Under the pieces are notes generated by a model. It saw only the letters and a program-made list of their open reading frames with translations, ran no database searches and was not told the DNA's origin. A program made the position numbers and the translations under genes. A DNA stretch of 64,000 nt from positions 62,001 to 126,000 of the forward strand of contig JAUMFO010000011.1 in NCBI GenBank assembly GCA_032119795.1, in the 5' to 3' direction. The stretch comes from JAGIBJ01 sp032119795 (GTDB taxonomy: Bacteria > Actinomycetota > Thermoleophilia > Solirubrobacterales > Solirubrobacteraceae). Of the stretch, positions 41,866 through 50,301 are shown in pieces (the first letter of the stretch is position 1; every line of letters starts with the position of its first letter).

Positions 41866-42480
41866 CGTCTCAGCTGTTGCGGCGTCTGGGTCGTTGGCGG
41901 CGGCGGAATGGAGATCGCTTCGGGGCCTGGGGGCGTCGGGTCAGCGAAGGCGGAGCCCGGACGGCGTCTGAGCCATTGGCGGCGGCGGATTTGAGCGCGT
42001 AGCGGCGCCGGCGGGCGCCGGGCGGGCTGCAACCGCCTGGGGTTGCGGCGCGAACTTCGGTGACTTGGGGGTGCTGAACACCCTCAGGTGACGGGAGTTC
42101 GCTTCGACCGGGCCAACTGCAACCCCCAGCGGTTGCAGCGCCCGCGAGGCTCGCGCCTGGAACGCCCTCTTTGGGCGTTCGGGACGCGAGGCCCGCTGAG
42201 TGCAACCCCAGGCGGTTGCAGCCCGCTGGTTGGACCGATCCTGTGCACCACACGTGTGCATCCATTGGGTCCAACCAGTCGCCCGGCGCCCGCCGGCGCC
42301 GCAACGCGCCCAATTCCGCCGCCGCCAACCAGCTCAAACGCCGAACGGGCTCCGCCTTCGCCGACCCGACGCCCTCATCCCCCGACGCGATCGCCGATCC
42401 GCCGCCGCCAAGGACCCAGGCGCCGTCACACCCCGCCAAGTCCCGCCGCCGCCAACCAGCTCAGGCGCCGCCAACCGCCG
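41866..42480. repeat. Hairpin element B: ~143-bp inverted arms around six hairpins
   Basis: The left arm (41881-42023) and right arm (42281-42424) are inverted copies, 143 and 144 nt, about 87% identical by hand, with decayed extensions to 41866 and about 42480. The 257-bp centre is tiled by six hairpins: 42029-42046 (GCAACC/GGTTGC), 42050-42102 (24-bp imperfect stem, 5-nt loop), 42117-42138 (8 bp, 6-nt loop), about 42150-42190 (inner 8 bp, GAACGCCC, 5-nt loop), 42201-42220 (7 bp, 6-nt loop) and 42226-42278 (outer 11 bp perfect plus an inner 7 bp). No plausible protein is encoded. The arm unit (TTCCGCCGCCGCCAAC) and the entry motif GGGCGGGCTGCAACC are shared with element A. Confidence 0.85.
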
Positions 42481-42493
42481 CCAGCCCAGTCCC

Positions 42494-42530
42494 CGCGCAG
42501 CCGCTTGCCAACGCCGCCCCTGGCTGCGCG
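42494..42530 (-). terminator. Hairpin after the winged-helix gene
   Basis: CGCGCAGCC (42494-42502) and GGCTGCGCG (42522-42530) form a perfect 9-bp stem immediately beyond the stop of the gene ending at 42531. The position fits a transcript end. There is no T-run. Confidence 0.55.
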
Positions 42531-43709
42531 TCAGCGCGGTGCGGCCGTCTTCGACAGTGGAGACGGGAAGCGCGGCAGCACCTTCACGCCGTCCAGCCAC
42601 TCGGTGAGCCGCGCGGCCTGGGCCTCGAGTACCGCTCGGGCGTCGGATCCGACGTCCTCCAGCCAGAGCAGGTCGACGGTGGCGTCGGCGTCTTGGCGCC
42701 AGCCGCCAACGATCCGCCCGTCCCACCAGATCGTCGGACCGGCGTTGCCGACGGAGTCGAAGATCTGGGGTTTGTAGTCGCCCAAGTACCAGTCGCGTTC
42801 CTTCCAACCCATCGGGGTTGGGTCCAGGCCCGGCAGCACGGCGCCCCACGGCTCAACCGCCGGCTCAGGCTCCAGGTCGTCTGGCAGCAGCCAGCCGGTG
42901 CTGCCGCCCTCGAGGCCCACCTCGACGGCCTCCAGCCGGGACAGGGCCTGCTTCGTTGCCGCGACCGTCCCGCCAAGCCACCACTTGATGTCGGTCGTGG
43001 TTCCCGGGCCGAAGACGCGCAGCCACCGCTCGACCAGTCCGGCCACACCGTCCTCAAACGACGGCACCTCGAGCGGCTCGCCGAGCCAGGCCGTCATCGC
43101 CGACCAGCGAGGCCGGGGAGCGTTCCACGACCCGTTGTTGTGGCCCCGCACCACTGCGCCAGCGGCCTGTAGCGCGGTGAGCATGCGCGGCGCGACGACC
43201 ATCTCCGTCGCCCACTTCCCGCTGCCCGACTGCACTTTGGATTGCAGGATCGGCAGGTCGCCCTTGAGCTCGGTCGACGTGCGCTCATGGCCGACGCCGA
43301 GGTCGGCGACGACCGCGGCCGCCGCCTCCTCAAACCACGCCTCGCCGTCGGCGGCGACGCCCGAGCGCTCGATCTCGCGGACGAGCCTGCCGCGCTCCTG
43401 CCCGGCGACCCGCGCACTGGCGCCAGCCTGCGCGACCCCGAGGGCGTCCCGCGGGAACACGAAGAGCGTGCGTCGCATCGCCATGTGCTTGATCAGCGTC
43501 CGGTCGTCATACATCGCCCGCTCCAGCTCGGCGATCGTGAAACCTTCCACGCGTGCCCAAGCGGAGAGCGCGATGGTCGACGGATCGGTGGCGTGCAAGC
43601 AGAGCATCCGCTCGGCCGCCGCCTCGACGCTCGCGGCGCCGTGCCCTGGAGCGAGTGCCTGGCGGCGCGCGAGCCGCGCTCGGCGTTCCTCATTGGTGAC
43701 CAGCTGCAC
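42531..43709 (-). CDS. Winged-helix DNA-binding protein (HTH_42 / AlkZ-like)
   Basis: A GTG at 43709 gives 392 residues; the frame is open upstream into the tRNA region but that part is not coding. The N-terminal winged-helix block (RRARLARRQALAPGHGAASVEAAAERMLCLHATDPSTIALSAWAR, then HMAMRRTLFVFPRD) and the C-terminal WWDGRIVGGWRQ match the HTH_42 family that includes the DNA glycosylases AlkZ/YcaQ. Many actinobacterial members have no tested activity. It is transcribed next to a tRNA gene, with a decayed palindromic repeat at 43766-43806 in between. Confidence 0.82.
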   Translation of the reverse strand: MQLVTNEERRARLARRQALAPGHGAASVEAAAERMLCLHATDPSTIALSAWARVEGFTIAELERAMYDDRTLIKHMAMRRTLFVFPRDALGVAQAGASARVAGQERGRLVREIERSGVAADGEAWFEEAAAAVVADLGVGHERTSTELKGDLPILQSKVQSGSGKWATEMVVAPRMLTALQAAGAVVRGHNNGSWNAPRPRWSAMTAWLGEPLEVPSFEDGVAGLVERWLRVFGPGTTTDIKWWLGGTVAATKQALSRLEAVEVGLEGGSTGWLLPDDLEPEPAVEPWGAVLPGLDPTPMGWKERDWYLGDYKPQIFDSVGNAGPTIWWDGRIVGGWRQDADATVDLLWLEDVGSDARAVLEAQAARLTEWLDGVKVLPRFPSPLSKTAAPR

Positions 43710-43765
43710 GCCGCGATCGTTGCAGCCATAGCGGCCACCCGCCGTCCTATGCCCCGGATGGCGCG

Positions 43766-43806
43766 TTGGCGGCGCTCTGGTTTTGCAACCACGGTCTGCA
43801 AACCAG
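43766..43806. repeat. Decayed TTTGCAG palindromic repeat
   Basis: A single, shortened copy of the family at 17305-17404: TTGGC tag, then CTGGTTTTGCA ... CTGCAAACCAG with an inserted T and altered loop. It lies between the tRNA terminator and the winged-helix gene start. Confidence 0.7.
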
Positions 43807-43855
43807 AACGGGCCCGGGCTGGACCGATGTTCGCCAACTCGGTCAACTGCCCCAA

Positions 43856-43883
43856 AAACGAAAAAACCCCCGACTGGCGGGGG
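43856..43883 (-). terminator. Intrinsic terminator of the tRNA gene
   Basis: On the minus strand CCCCC-GCCAGT-CGGGGG forms a tight hairpin followed by TTTTTT, then CGTTTTT. This is a textbook intrinsic terminator, one of few with T-runs in the window. It begins 11 bp after the tRNA 3' end. Confidence 0.9.
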
Positions 43884-43893
43884 TTGCAAGGAG

Positions 43894-43966
43894 TGGAGCT
43901 AAGGAGATTCGAACTCCTGACCTCCTGGGTGCGATCCAGGCACTCTACCAACTGAGCTATAGCCCC
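43894..43966 (-). tRNA. tRNA-Ala (anticodon CGC)
   Basis: A 73-nt cloverleaf on the minus strand. The acceptor GGGGCTA pairs with TAGCTCC and includes the G3-U70 pair that identifies alanine tRNAs. The D-arm is GCTC-AGTTGGTAGA-GT, the anticodon stem CCTGG/CCAGG holds the loop ATCGCAC with anticodon CGC (codon GCG), and the T-arm is AGGAG-TTCGAAT-CTCCT. The discriminator is A and CCA is not encoded (CTC follows). Confidence 0.96.
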
Positions 43967-44074
43967 AAGCGCCGTCTAGTGTAACGACTGGGGATGGCAG
44001 GGTGCTGCCCGTTCGTGGCGAATGTGCCAGGTGCGGGGGAAGGCATCAGGTGCCGTCCCGCGTGCACTCCCCGC

Positions 44075-45967
44075 ATGAGCTTTCGCCAACAGCTGTTCCT
44101 CTCGATCGCGGTGCTGGTCCTCGTGCCGGCCGTGATCGCGTCGCTCGCCATCGGGCGCATCGTGCGCGCCAACGAGAACGCCAAGGCCGATGCCAAGCTC
44201 GACGCGTCCGTCCGTGTGGGCTCGGTCTTGGTCTCCCAGCTCACGCAGCGTGCCGAGCGGCGCGCCGACGGGTTGGAGAGTGACCGGCGCTTCCGCCTCG
44301 CTTTGGCCACCGGCCGCCCGAGCGTGATCGCCAAGGCCGCCGGGCCGGCACTCGAGCGTCACTTCTTCGAGGGCGCGATCGTCCGGCTCCCCGGAGGCCG
44401 CGAGCTGGTCGTCGGCAGCCAGGAGACGGTCGGCATCGCGCGGGTCGAGGCGCCCGTCGGCGGCGGTGGGACGGCCCGCATCGCGCTCGGCTTCTACCCG
44501 GCCGATGACTTCGTCGTCGACGTCACCAAGAGCACCGGGGTCGCCACGGCGCTGCAGGCGGGCAGGGGCGGCCCGGTGGTCTCGGCCGCGGCCAGCTTCC
44601 CGGCGCCCAAAGCCGTCGACCTGTCGAAGAATCCGCCAGTCAAGACGGACCGCTGGCGCACCCGGACCCTCGCCGTGCCGTCGCCGAATCCCGCCGCTCC
44701 GTGGTCGACGGTGTTTGCGGCGCGCCCCGCGTCGGAGGAGTCGGGGCTGGCGACTCGTCTTGTTCTCGGCGTGTTCCTCGGCTTCATCGTCATCGGTCTC
44801 GCCGTCGCTTTCATGCTGCAGCGCGGCCTGCAGGGGCGGATCTCCGGCTTCCTCGGTGCGGCCGAGCGGCTGGGCGCCGGTGACTTCGCCGCCGCGTCGT
44901 CGATCTCCACCAAGGGCCGGGGCGAGTTCGCGACGCTGGGCCGCGCGTTCGTCGGCATGGCCCGCCAGCTGGAGCTGCGCGTCGACCAGCTCGAGCGCGA
45001 GCGCGGGCGCGTTCAAAGCTCGCTGCTACGCCTCGGCAAAGCGTTCGCCGCCAACCTCGACCGTGACACGCTCGTCGACCTCGTCGTCGAGTCTGCCGTC
45101 GACGGCCTCACCGCCGACTCCGGCCGCGCCCTCATGCCGACCGGCCCCGACGGCGCACCGCAGACACGCGGCTCCGTCGGCGCGGTGCTCGACTCCTGGG
45201 ACGCCCTTGGCGAGGTCGAGCGCCGGGCACTGGCCAGCGGCGGCTCCGCAGCCGTCTCCCTTGGCGGGCTGCACGCGATCGCCGAGCCGATGCAGGTCGA
45301 GCGCGGCGACGGCCCGATGGGCGTGATCTCCGTCGCGCGCTCGCGGCCGTTTGAGCCCGACGAGCGCGAGCTGCTGCGCTACCTCACCGATCAGGCGGCG
45401 GTGTCGCTGCGCAACGTCGGTCGCCACGAAGACGTCGCCCGTGAGTCGATTACCGACGAACTCACCGGCCTGTTCAACCGCCGCCGCTTCGACGACGTGC
45501 TCGCCAGCGCCGCCGCGCGCGCCACCGAGAGCGAGCCGATCGCCCTGGTGATGCTCGACCTCGACCGCTTCAAGGTCATCAACGACACGCACGGCCACCC
45601 CTTCGGCGACACCGTCCTCAAGGCCGTCGCCAAAGTCGTCCGCGACGCCGCCCGCGACCGCGACCTCCCGGCGCGCTACGGCGGAGAAGAGCTGGCCGTG
45701 GTGCTGGCCGTTGGCGACACCGAGGCCGCGAGGGCCTTTGCCGAGCGCCTCCGCGAAGCGATTGAAGCCCTGCAACTCGGCGACGAACAGACCGGACCGG
45801 TCCTCGTGACGGCGAGCCTCGGCGTCGCCTCGCTCCCGGCCGATGGCGATGACGTGGGCGAACTGGTGCGCGCCGCTGACGAGGCGCTCTACCGCGCCAA
45901 GCGCGGCGGACGAAACCGGGTGGAAGCTGCCACCCCTGCCCAAGGCCCGGCCGGCGAGGTACATTGA
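44075..45967 (+). CDS. Membrane diguanylate cyclase (sensor-HAMP-GAF-GGDEF)
   Basis: The ATG at 44075 gives 630 residues. A membrane helix (about 5-28) starts an extracytoplasmic sensor region of ~200 residues, then a second helix (about 230-255), HAMP, a GAF-like domain (about 325-455) and a C-terminal GGDEF domain. The active site is GGEEL at 536-540, a functional variant of GG(D/E)EF, and an inhibitory RxxD site (RDRD, 527-530) lies exactly five residues before it, suggesting product feedback. It should make c-di-GMP in response to an outside signal. The HD-GYP protein at 10828 could degrade the product. Confidence 0.92.
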   Translation: MSFRQQLFLSIAVLVLVPAVIASLAIGRIVRANENAKADAKLDASVRVGSVLVSQLTQRAERRADGLESDRRFRLALATGRPSVIAKAAGPALERHFFEGAIVRLPGGRELVVGSQETVGIARVEAPVGGGGTARIALGFYPADDFVVDVTKSTGVATALQAGRGGPVVSAAASFPAPKAVDLSKNPPVKTDRWRTRTLAVPSPNPAAPWSTVFAARPASEESGLATRLVLGVFLGFIVIGLAVAFMLQRGLQGRISGFLGAAERLGAGDFAAASSISTKGRGEFATLGRAFVGMARQLELRVDQLERERGRVQSSLLRLGKAFAANLDRDTLVDLVVESAVDGLTADSGRALMPTGPDGAPQTRGSVGAVLDSWDALGEVERRALASGGSAAVSLGGLHAIAEPMQVERGDGPMGVISVARSRPFEPDERELLRYLTDQAAVSLRNVGRHEDVARESITDELTGLFNRRRFDDVLASAAARATESEPIALVMLDLDRFKVINDTHGHPFGDTVLKAVAKVVRDAARDRDLPARYGGEELAVVLAVGDTEAARAFAERLREAIEALQLGDEQTGPVLVTASLGVASLPADGDDVGELVRAADEALYRAKRGGRNRVEAATPAQGPAGEVH

Positions 45968-45971
45968 CGCC

Positions 45972-46856
45972 ATGGGCATCCTCGATGACGCCATCCGCGA
46001 GCACCTCGAACTCAAGCGCCGCCACGGCGCCGATAGCGGCGAGGTCAGCCGCCAGGAGCGCGAGATTTTGGGCGCAGACGGCGCGCCAGCACCGGAGCAG
46101 GCCTACGACGACGACGCGAGCGTCGAGCCGGTCGCCTACGCCGAGCCTGAGCCGGCTCCCGTCGCCGAGCCGCTCGCCGGCTCCCCGCTGGCCGAGCCGG
46201 AGCCCGCGCCTGCCGCGCCGCCCGTCGTCGCCCCGGATCTCTTCCCCGGCACCAACGAGCTGATGGCCGCCGCGTCGCAGACGTCGCCCACGCCCACGCC
46301 CGCCCCGGCAACGCCAGCTGCAGCCGCGCCGCTGCGCCCGCCGGCCCCCGCCGATGCAGACAGCGAGACGGCTGCCCGCTCCGGCGCCCGCCGCCTCAGC
46401 GACGACGAACTCGCCGCCTGGCGCCGCCGCCTCAGCGAGCGCGCCGACCGCCTCGCTGCCCAACGGCCCGGCACCGGCGCTCCCGGGCCAGCGACCGCAG
46501 CAGGCGCTGCCGCCTCCACGCCAGCCCCCGCGACGCCGCCACCCGCGCAGAGTGAGCCGCCCGCCTACTGGTCCGGCAACACCGCCTCGGCAGACGCCGG
46601 CACTCCGCCCGCGACCCCGTCGCTCGGTAAGCCCGCACCCGCCGTCGAGCCGACCGCACCAGGCGTCCCCGCCGACTTCTTCGACGCCGGCGACGCCGAA
46701 GACGCCTTCTCGCCCGAGCCGGCCCCCGAACCCGTCGCCGCCGACGCCGCCGACCACGACGTGCTCGACGACACGCCAGACTTCCTCGAAGAGACGCCCG
46801 AGCACGACCGCATGTGGTTCGAGCAGAAGCCTCCTCGGGACTTTGACTTCGGGTAG
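45972..46856 (+). CDS. Lineage-type Pro/Ala-rich acidic protein
   Basis: The ATG at 45972, with GAGGT upstream, is 4 bp beyond the diguanylate cyclase stop. The 294-residue product has a conserved-looking N-terminus (MGILDDAIREHLELKRRHGA), a long disordered Pro/Ala/Glu middle with one helical stretch (RLSDDELAAWRRRLSERADRLAAQ), and an acidic C-terminus (FLEETPEHDRMWFEQKPPRD). I associate this combination with Thermoleophilia; function is unknown. It has no signal peptide or membrane segment. The tight spacing suggests joint expression with the cyclase. Confidence 0.75.
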   Translation: MGILDDAIREHLELKRRHGADSGEVSRQEREILGADGAPAPEQAYDDDASVEPVAYAEPEPAPVAEPLAGSPLAEPEPAPAAPPVVAPDLFPGTNELMAAASQTSPTPTPAPATPAAAAPLRPPAPADADSETAARSGARRLSDDELAAWRRRLSERADRLAAQRPGTGAPGPATAAGAAASTPAPATPPPAQSEPPAYWSGNTASADAGTPPATPSLGKPAPAVEPTAPGVPADFFDAGDAEDAFSPEPAPEPVAADAADHDVLDDTPDFLEETPEHDRMWFEQKPPRDFDFG

Positions 46857-46876
46857 GGCCTAGGGCCGGGGTCGGT

Positions 46877-47428
46877 GCGAGCCTTCGCGCGCAACGTCTC
46901 CGGCGCCCTGCGGGCTTGTCGACGAACTGCGCGCTGCGGCTCGCCCCGACCCCGGCCAGCTGCTTCCCGGGTCAAACTCCCGGTGGGACTTCGGCTCTGG
47001 CCGCTTGCGGTTGTGCTTTGCGGGACGCCATCTGGCTGGTGGGTTTGGGCGGTTGGTGGTCCGTTGGCTCGGCGACGTTCGGTCCGGTTGGCGAGGGTGG
47101 GTCACCTCGTGGGCTCGAGAGAACCGCGGTGTTTGCGGGTTGTCGTAGGACGGATGTCCACGGTCGCTCAGGATTACCGGAGCGCTGTCCGATCAACCGA
47201 CCGGACAGGGAGTTCCGTTCTCACCAAACGGAACGAACCAGCTCTTGCCTCGGAGGGCAAGGACGCGCAAGGGCGGCTCGAAAGGGCCGCCCTTGCTGCG
47301 TCTGGGCTCTTGGTGGGTCTGGGCTTGCGACTTGGTGGGTCTTGCGGCGGGGTGGAGGCGAGCCTTCGCGCGCAACGTCTCCGGCGCCCTGCGGGCTTGT
47401 CGACGAACTGCGCGCTGCGGCTCGCCCC
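46877..47428. repeat. Hairpin element C bounded by identical 71-bp direct repeats
   Basis: 46877-46947 and 47358-47428 are identical over 71 bp and continue with one mismatch to 77 bp. Each repeat folds on itself: GCGAGCC and GCGCGCA near the start pair with TGCGCGC and GGCTCGC at the end. Between them are hairpins at 47185-47208 (7 bp), 47212-47234 (8 bp, 7-nt loop), 47244-47261 (6 bp, 6-nt loop TCGGAG) and 47267-47296 (11 bp, 8-nt loop). No gene is credible in 46857-47707. The hairpins differ in sequence from those of A and B but share the design. Confidence 0.8.
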
Positions 47429-47707
47429 CACCCCGCCGCGCCGCTACGGCGTTGCCGCCCAGACCCGCCAAGCGCCCTGACGGCAGGGGGCAGCGCTTCT
47501 CGAGCCGCTGGTGCGCGGTCTCCGGTGGCGGCGTTGAGTCTCGGGGCCTCGCGGCGTAGGGTCGTTGGTGGCGCCGTGCCCCGGCGCCTCCCGTAGCTGC
47601 TCGGCCCACGCCCGTGCAGCGCTTGCGGGCAAGTGGTCCCTGGCCTCGGGCGTTTCAGCAGACCCCTCCTTGGCGGTCCGCGTGGGGGACGGCCGAACGG
47701 AGGAACC

Positions 47708-48229
47708 ATGTCTCAGTCCAACGCCCGTCGCCGCGCCGCGCTCGCCTACCAGCGCCAGCACGGGATCCCCTACCGCGCTGCCCTGGAGGCCGTCTCGCAG
47801 CCCGCGGGCCAGCTCTACAACCAGATCGGTCGGGGCTATGCGGAGCACCGGCGGCCCGACCCGCGGATCGAGGCGGCGATCTGGGCGGCGCTCGGCGACG
47901 CGGAGACGGTGCTCAACGTCGGCGCGGGGGCAGGCTCCTACGAACCGACCGACCGGGACGTCCTCGCCGTTGAGCCCTCGGCGGTGATGCGCGCGCAGCG
48001 CCCGGCCGGCGCGTTCTTCCCGGCGTTCTGGCGGCGGCCCCAGGGCTACCTCGATCCGCAGGTGCGGGCGAGCACGTCGGTCTGGCGCCGCGTCGGCGAG
48101 GCCGTCGAGCAGCGCGTCGTCGGTGCCCTCAGCGCCGACCTGCGCAGCGGCGCCTGGCACGAACGCAACGCCGAACTGCTCGACCTCGACGAACTCGACA
48201 CCGGCGCCCGCCTGCTCGTCGCTAGCTGA
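47708..48229 (+). CDS. Internally deleted SAM methyltransferase
   Basis: The ATG at 47708 has a strong GGAGG ribosome site, giving 173 residues. Residues ~36-105 look like the start of a class I methyltransferase (LYNQIGRGYAEHRRPDPRIEAAIW, then motif I VLNVGAGAGSYEP and a VEPS loop). The chain then jumps to what is normally the C-terminal end of such proteins (FWRRPQGYLDPQVRASTSVW ... ADLRSGAWHERNAELL). About 80-100 central residues (motifs II-IV) are missing, with the frame preserved. A ~30-residue N-terminal unit (ALAYQRQHGIPYRAALEAV) is extra. It is probably inactive as a methyltransferase, or a repurposed SAM binder. Confidence 0.6.
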   Translation: MSQSNARRRAALAYQRQHGIPYRAALEAVSQPAGQLYNQIGRGYAEHRRPDPRIEAAIWAALGDAETVLNVGAGAGSYEPTDRDVLAVEPSAVMRAQRPAGAFFPAFWRRPQGYLDPQVRASTSVWRRVGEAVEQRVVGALSADLRSGAWHERNAELLDLDELDTGARLLVAS

Positions 48230-48281
48230 CGGCGCCCGCCGGCCCGCTCGGAGCGTGCTGGCTGCGCTGGCCGCCGGCCGC

Positions 48282-49961
48282 TCAGCGGTAGGCGCTGCGG
48301 CCCGCGTTTCCCTCGCGGGCCGCAGCGTAGGCCGCGGCGAGCCGCTCGGCCACGAGCTGCGGTGAGGCCAGCGCGGCGGCGCGGTGGGCGGCCTGGAAGC
48401 CGGCGGCGTCGTCGCCCGCGAAGCGCTTGATCAGCGCGGCCAGCGCGTCGGCGTCGCCAGGCTCGGCGGTGCGGTCGTCGCCCAGGAGTTCCGGGAGGGC
48501 GCCGACGGCCGAGCCGACGGTCGGCAGCGCCGCGACCATCGACTCCAGCGCCGACAAGCCAAACGTCTCATGCGCGACCGAAGTCGCCAGGCCAATCCGG
48601 GCCCGAGCCCGCAACGCGGCCAGCGCCGAGTCCGAGGCGCGCCCGACGAACACGGTGTTGCCGTGGACGGTCGGCTCGCCGTCGAGCAGGGCCAGCACCT
48701 CGCCACCCAGGAGCGCCTCAAGCGCATGCAAGCCACGCTCGGCGGCGGCCGGAGCGAGCAGCGCTTCGGGCACGGGAATCGGCGACGGGGTTGGCGACTC
48801 GCCGGCTGCGTCGTCCTTGGCCGCTGGCGCTGGCGCCGCCTTCCCCAGTGCGGGGACCGGCTCGGTCGGGTCGGGCCAGCGCGGCTTGCGAGGCGGCGCC
48901 TTGCTCGACGGCGTCGCGGCCTGGCTGAGAAACGGGTTGTGGTGAGCGGGGAACTCGCGCGCGGGCGGCGGGGTTGCCGGCTTGCGGATCGGCGCGCTCG
49001 TCGTGTCGCTGCGGCGGGTCGCGCCCCGGTACAACGACCGCGGTTTCGGTGACGGAACGGCGTCTCGGGCGACCACCGGCTGCGGAGCCTCGGTCGCCGG
49101 GGCGCCGGGTGCGTTGGGCGTCGCCGCGACCGACACCCGTTCCACGTGCACCGGCCCGCCGACGCGCGGCCCCGCATGCGCCTCAAGCCGCGCGCGCTCG
49201 GGTCCGTCGCCGGCAATCACGAGCGGGATGCCCGCCAGGCGGCAGGCGTCGATCGCCGTCAGCAGATCCTTCTCGGGCGCTAGGCGCGTCACCGACAGTG
49301 CAAACCGCCCGGCCGACGCCGTGGACCGGTGCGTCGCCGCGGGCGCGACGCCGCCGATCACGTGCACGCGGTTGGCGGGGAGCGCCAAGCCCAGGTCGAG
49401 CAGGCGAGTCCGGGCGGCCACGCTCGGGATCACGATCACGTCGGCGAGTTCGAGCACCGCGCCCTGCCATCGCGGGAGCGCCGCTGCATACGCCGCGGAC
49501 TCCGCAAAGCTGCCGCGGCAGCGGTGGCGGAGCCCCGGCGAGCTCTTGCCTTGGTGGCACTCCGTGCAGTCGTGTCCGTCGCGGACGGTCGTCGCCACGG
49601 CGCAGACGAGCCGGTAGTTGTGGAGGTGCACGACGACGCCCGCGCCAGCGTCGCGCGCCGCGCGCAGCGCCGCCGGGCCAAACGTGGGAAACAGGTTGTG
49701 GGCGTGGAGCACGTCGGCGCCCGTCCGCTTCACCGCGTCGCTCACCTGGCTGGCGGCGGTCCCGCCGGCCAGCAGTCCTCGAGCCGCCTCGCTCGCACTC
49801 AGGCGCGTGGAGTCGCGTCGCAGCCAGCTCACGCGCTCGCCCAGCCGGGCCTCGGCGAGCTCTGCGAGCTGCGCTGCGGCACGCTCCTCGCCGCCAGGCG
49901 TGCGGTAGCCGTGGTGCAGCGCCAGCACGGTGGCTGGGGTCGACAGCGCGGGCGACGTCAC
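48282..49961 (-). CDS. GT4-type glycosyltransferase with large Pro-rich insertion
   Basis: A 559-residue GT-B glycosyltransferase. The N-domain has HHGYRTPGGEER, DVLHAHNLFPTFG, HNYRLVC and a Cys-rich loop (DCTECHQGKSSPGLRHRC); the C-domain has SVTRLAPEKDLLTAIDA, VIAGDGPERARLE and the sugar-nucleotide motif HETFGLSALESM. Between GPVHV (about residue 273) and NTVFVGRASD (about 435) an insertion of ~160 residues, rich in Pro/Ala/Ser/Lys, interrupts the C-terminal Rossmann fold. Normal family members are ~380-400 residues. It likely adds a hexose to a surface polymer; the insertion may form a surface loop. Confidence 0.8.
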   Translation of the reverse strand: MTSPALSTPATVLALHHGYRTPGGEERAAAQLAELAEARLGERVSWLRRDSTRLSASEAARGLLAGGTAASQVSDAVKRTGADVLHAHNLFPTFGPAALRAARDAGAGVVVHLHNYRLVCAVATTVRDGHDCTECHQGKSSPGLRHRCRGSFAESAAYAAALPRWQGAVLELADVIVIPSVAARTRLLDLGLALPANRVHVIGGVAPAATHRSTASAGRFALSVTRLAPEKDLLTAIDACRLAGIPLVIAGDGPERARLEAHAGPRVGGPVHVERVSVAATPNAPGAPATEAPQPVVARDAVPSPKPRSLYRGATRRSDTTSAPIRKPATPPPAREFPAHHNPFLSQAATPSSKAPPRKPRWPDPTEPVPALGKAAPAPAAKDDAAGESPTPSPIPVPEALLAPAAAERGLHALEALLGGEVLALLDGEPTVHGNTVFVGRASDSALAALRARARIGLATSVAHETFGLSALESMVAALPTVGSAVGALPELLGDDRTAEPGDADALAALIKRFAGDDAAGFQAAHRAAALASPQLVAERLAAAYAAAREGNAGRSAYR

Positions 49962-50301
49962 GCCGCTACGGATCCCGAGTTGGCGGCACGCACGGCTCTG
50001 ATCGTGTCATGCCGCCCGCCGGAGTCCACCCACCCCCAGTGCACCGCGATTCGGATGCCGGTGTCACCCGAATGGCGTTTCATCGGGTCAAGCGCTGAAG
50101 CGCCGAGCCGACCACCTGAACGTGCGGACCGTTTCGGGACCGCACACCGCCAAATCGGTCGTCCCCGTGGGCCGGTGCGGCGCCCGATCCGGTCAGACCC
50201 CACGCAAGTGGTGGCTTGTCCCTGCGCGCACGGATGTCGCGATCTTCCCCTCGGATCCGTCTCCCGAAGTCCCGTTGGCCACACGCCGAAAAGAGAGATC
50301 G
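49962..50301. other. Divergent intergenic region
   Basis: This 340-bp gap between the glycosyltransferase and the secreted hydrolase holds a hairpin with stem GTGCGG/CCGCAC near 50133-50156 and otherwise nothing recognisable. The in-frame region upstream of 50302 has no start with a ribosome site. Promoters for both genes are presumed here. Confidence 0.4.

Noticed and set aside
41866..42480. Group II intron, retron or insertion sequence
   Set aside because: No reverse transcriptase or transposase is encoded in or next to the element, and no intron domain V or retron msr/msd layout can be recognised by eye.
42171..43172. Open frame running from element B into the HTH_42 gene
   Set aside because: It is antisense to the winged-helix gene on one side and hairpin DNA on the other.
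46877..47428. Possible CRISPR array in element C, or in elements A and B
   Set aside because: Repeats are not regularly spaced 25-40-mers with unique spacers of constant length, and no cas gene is near.
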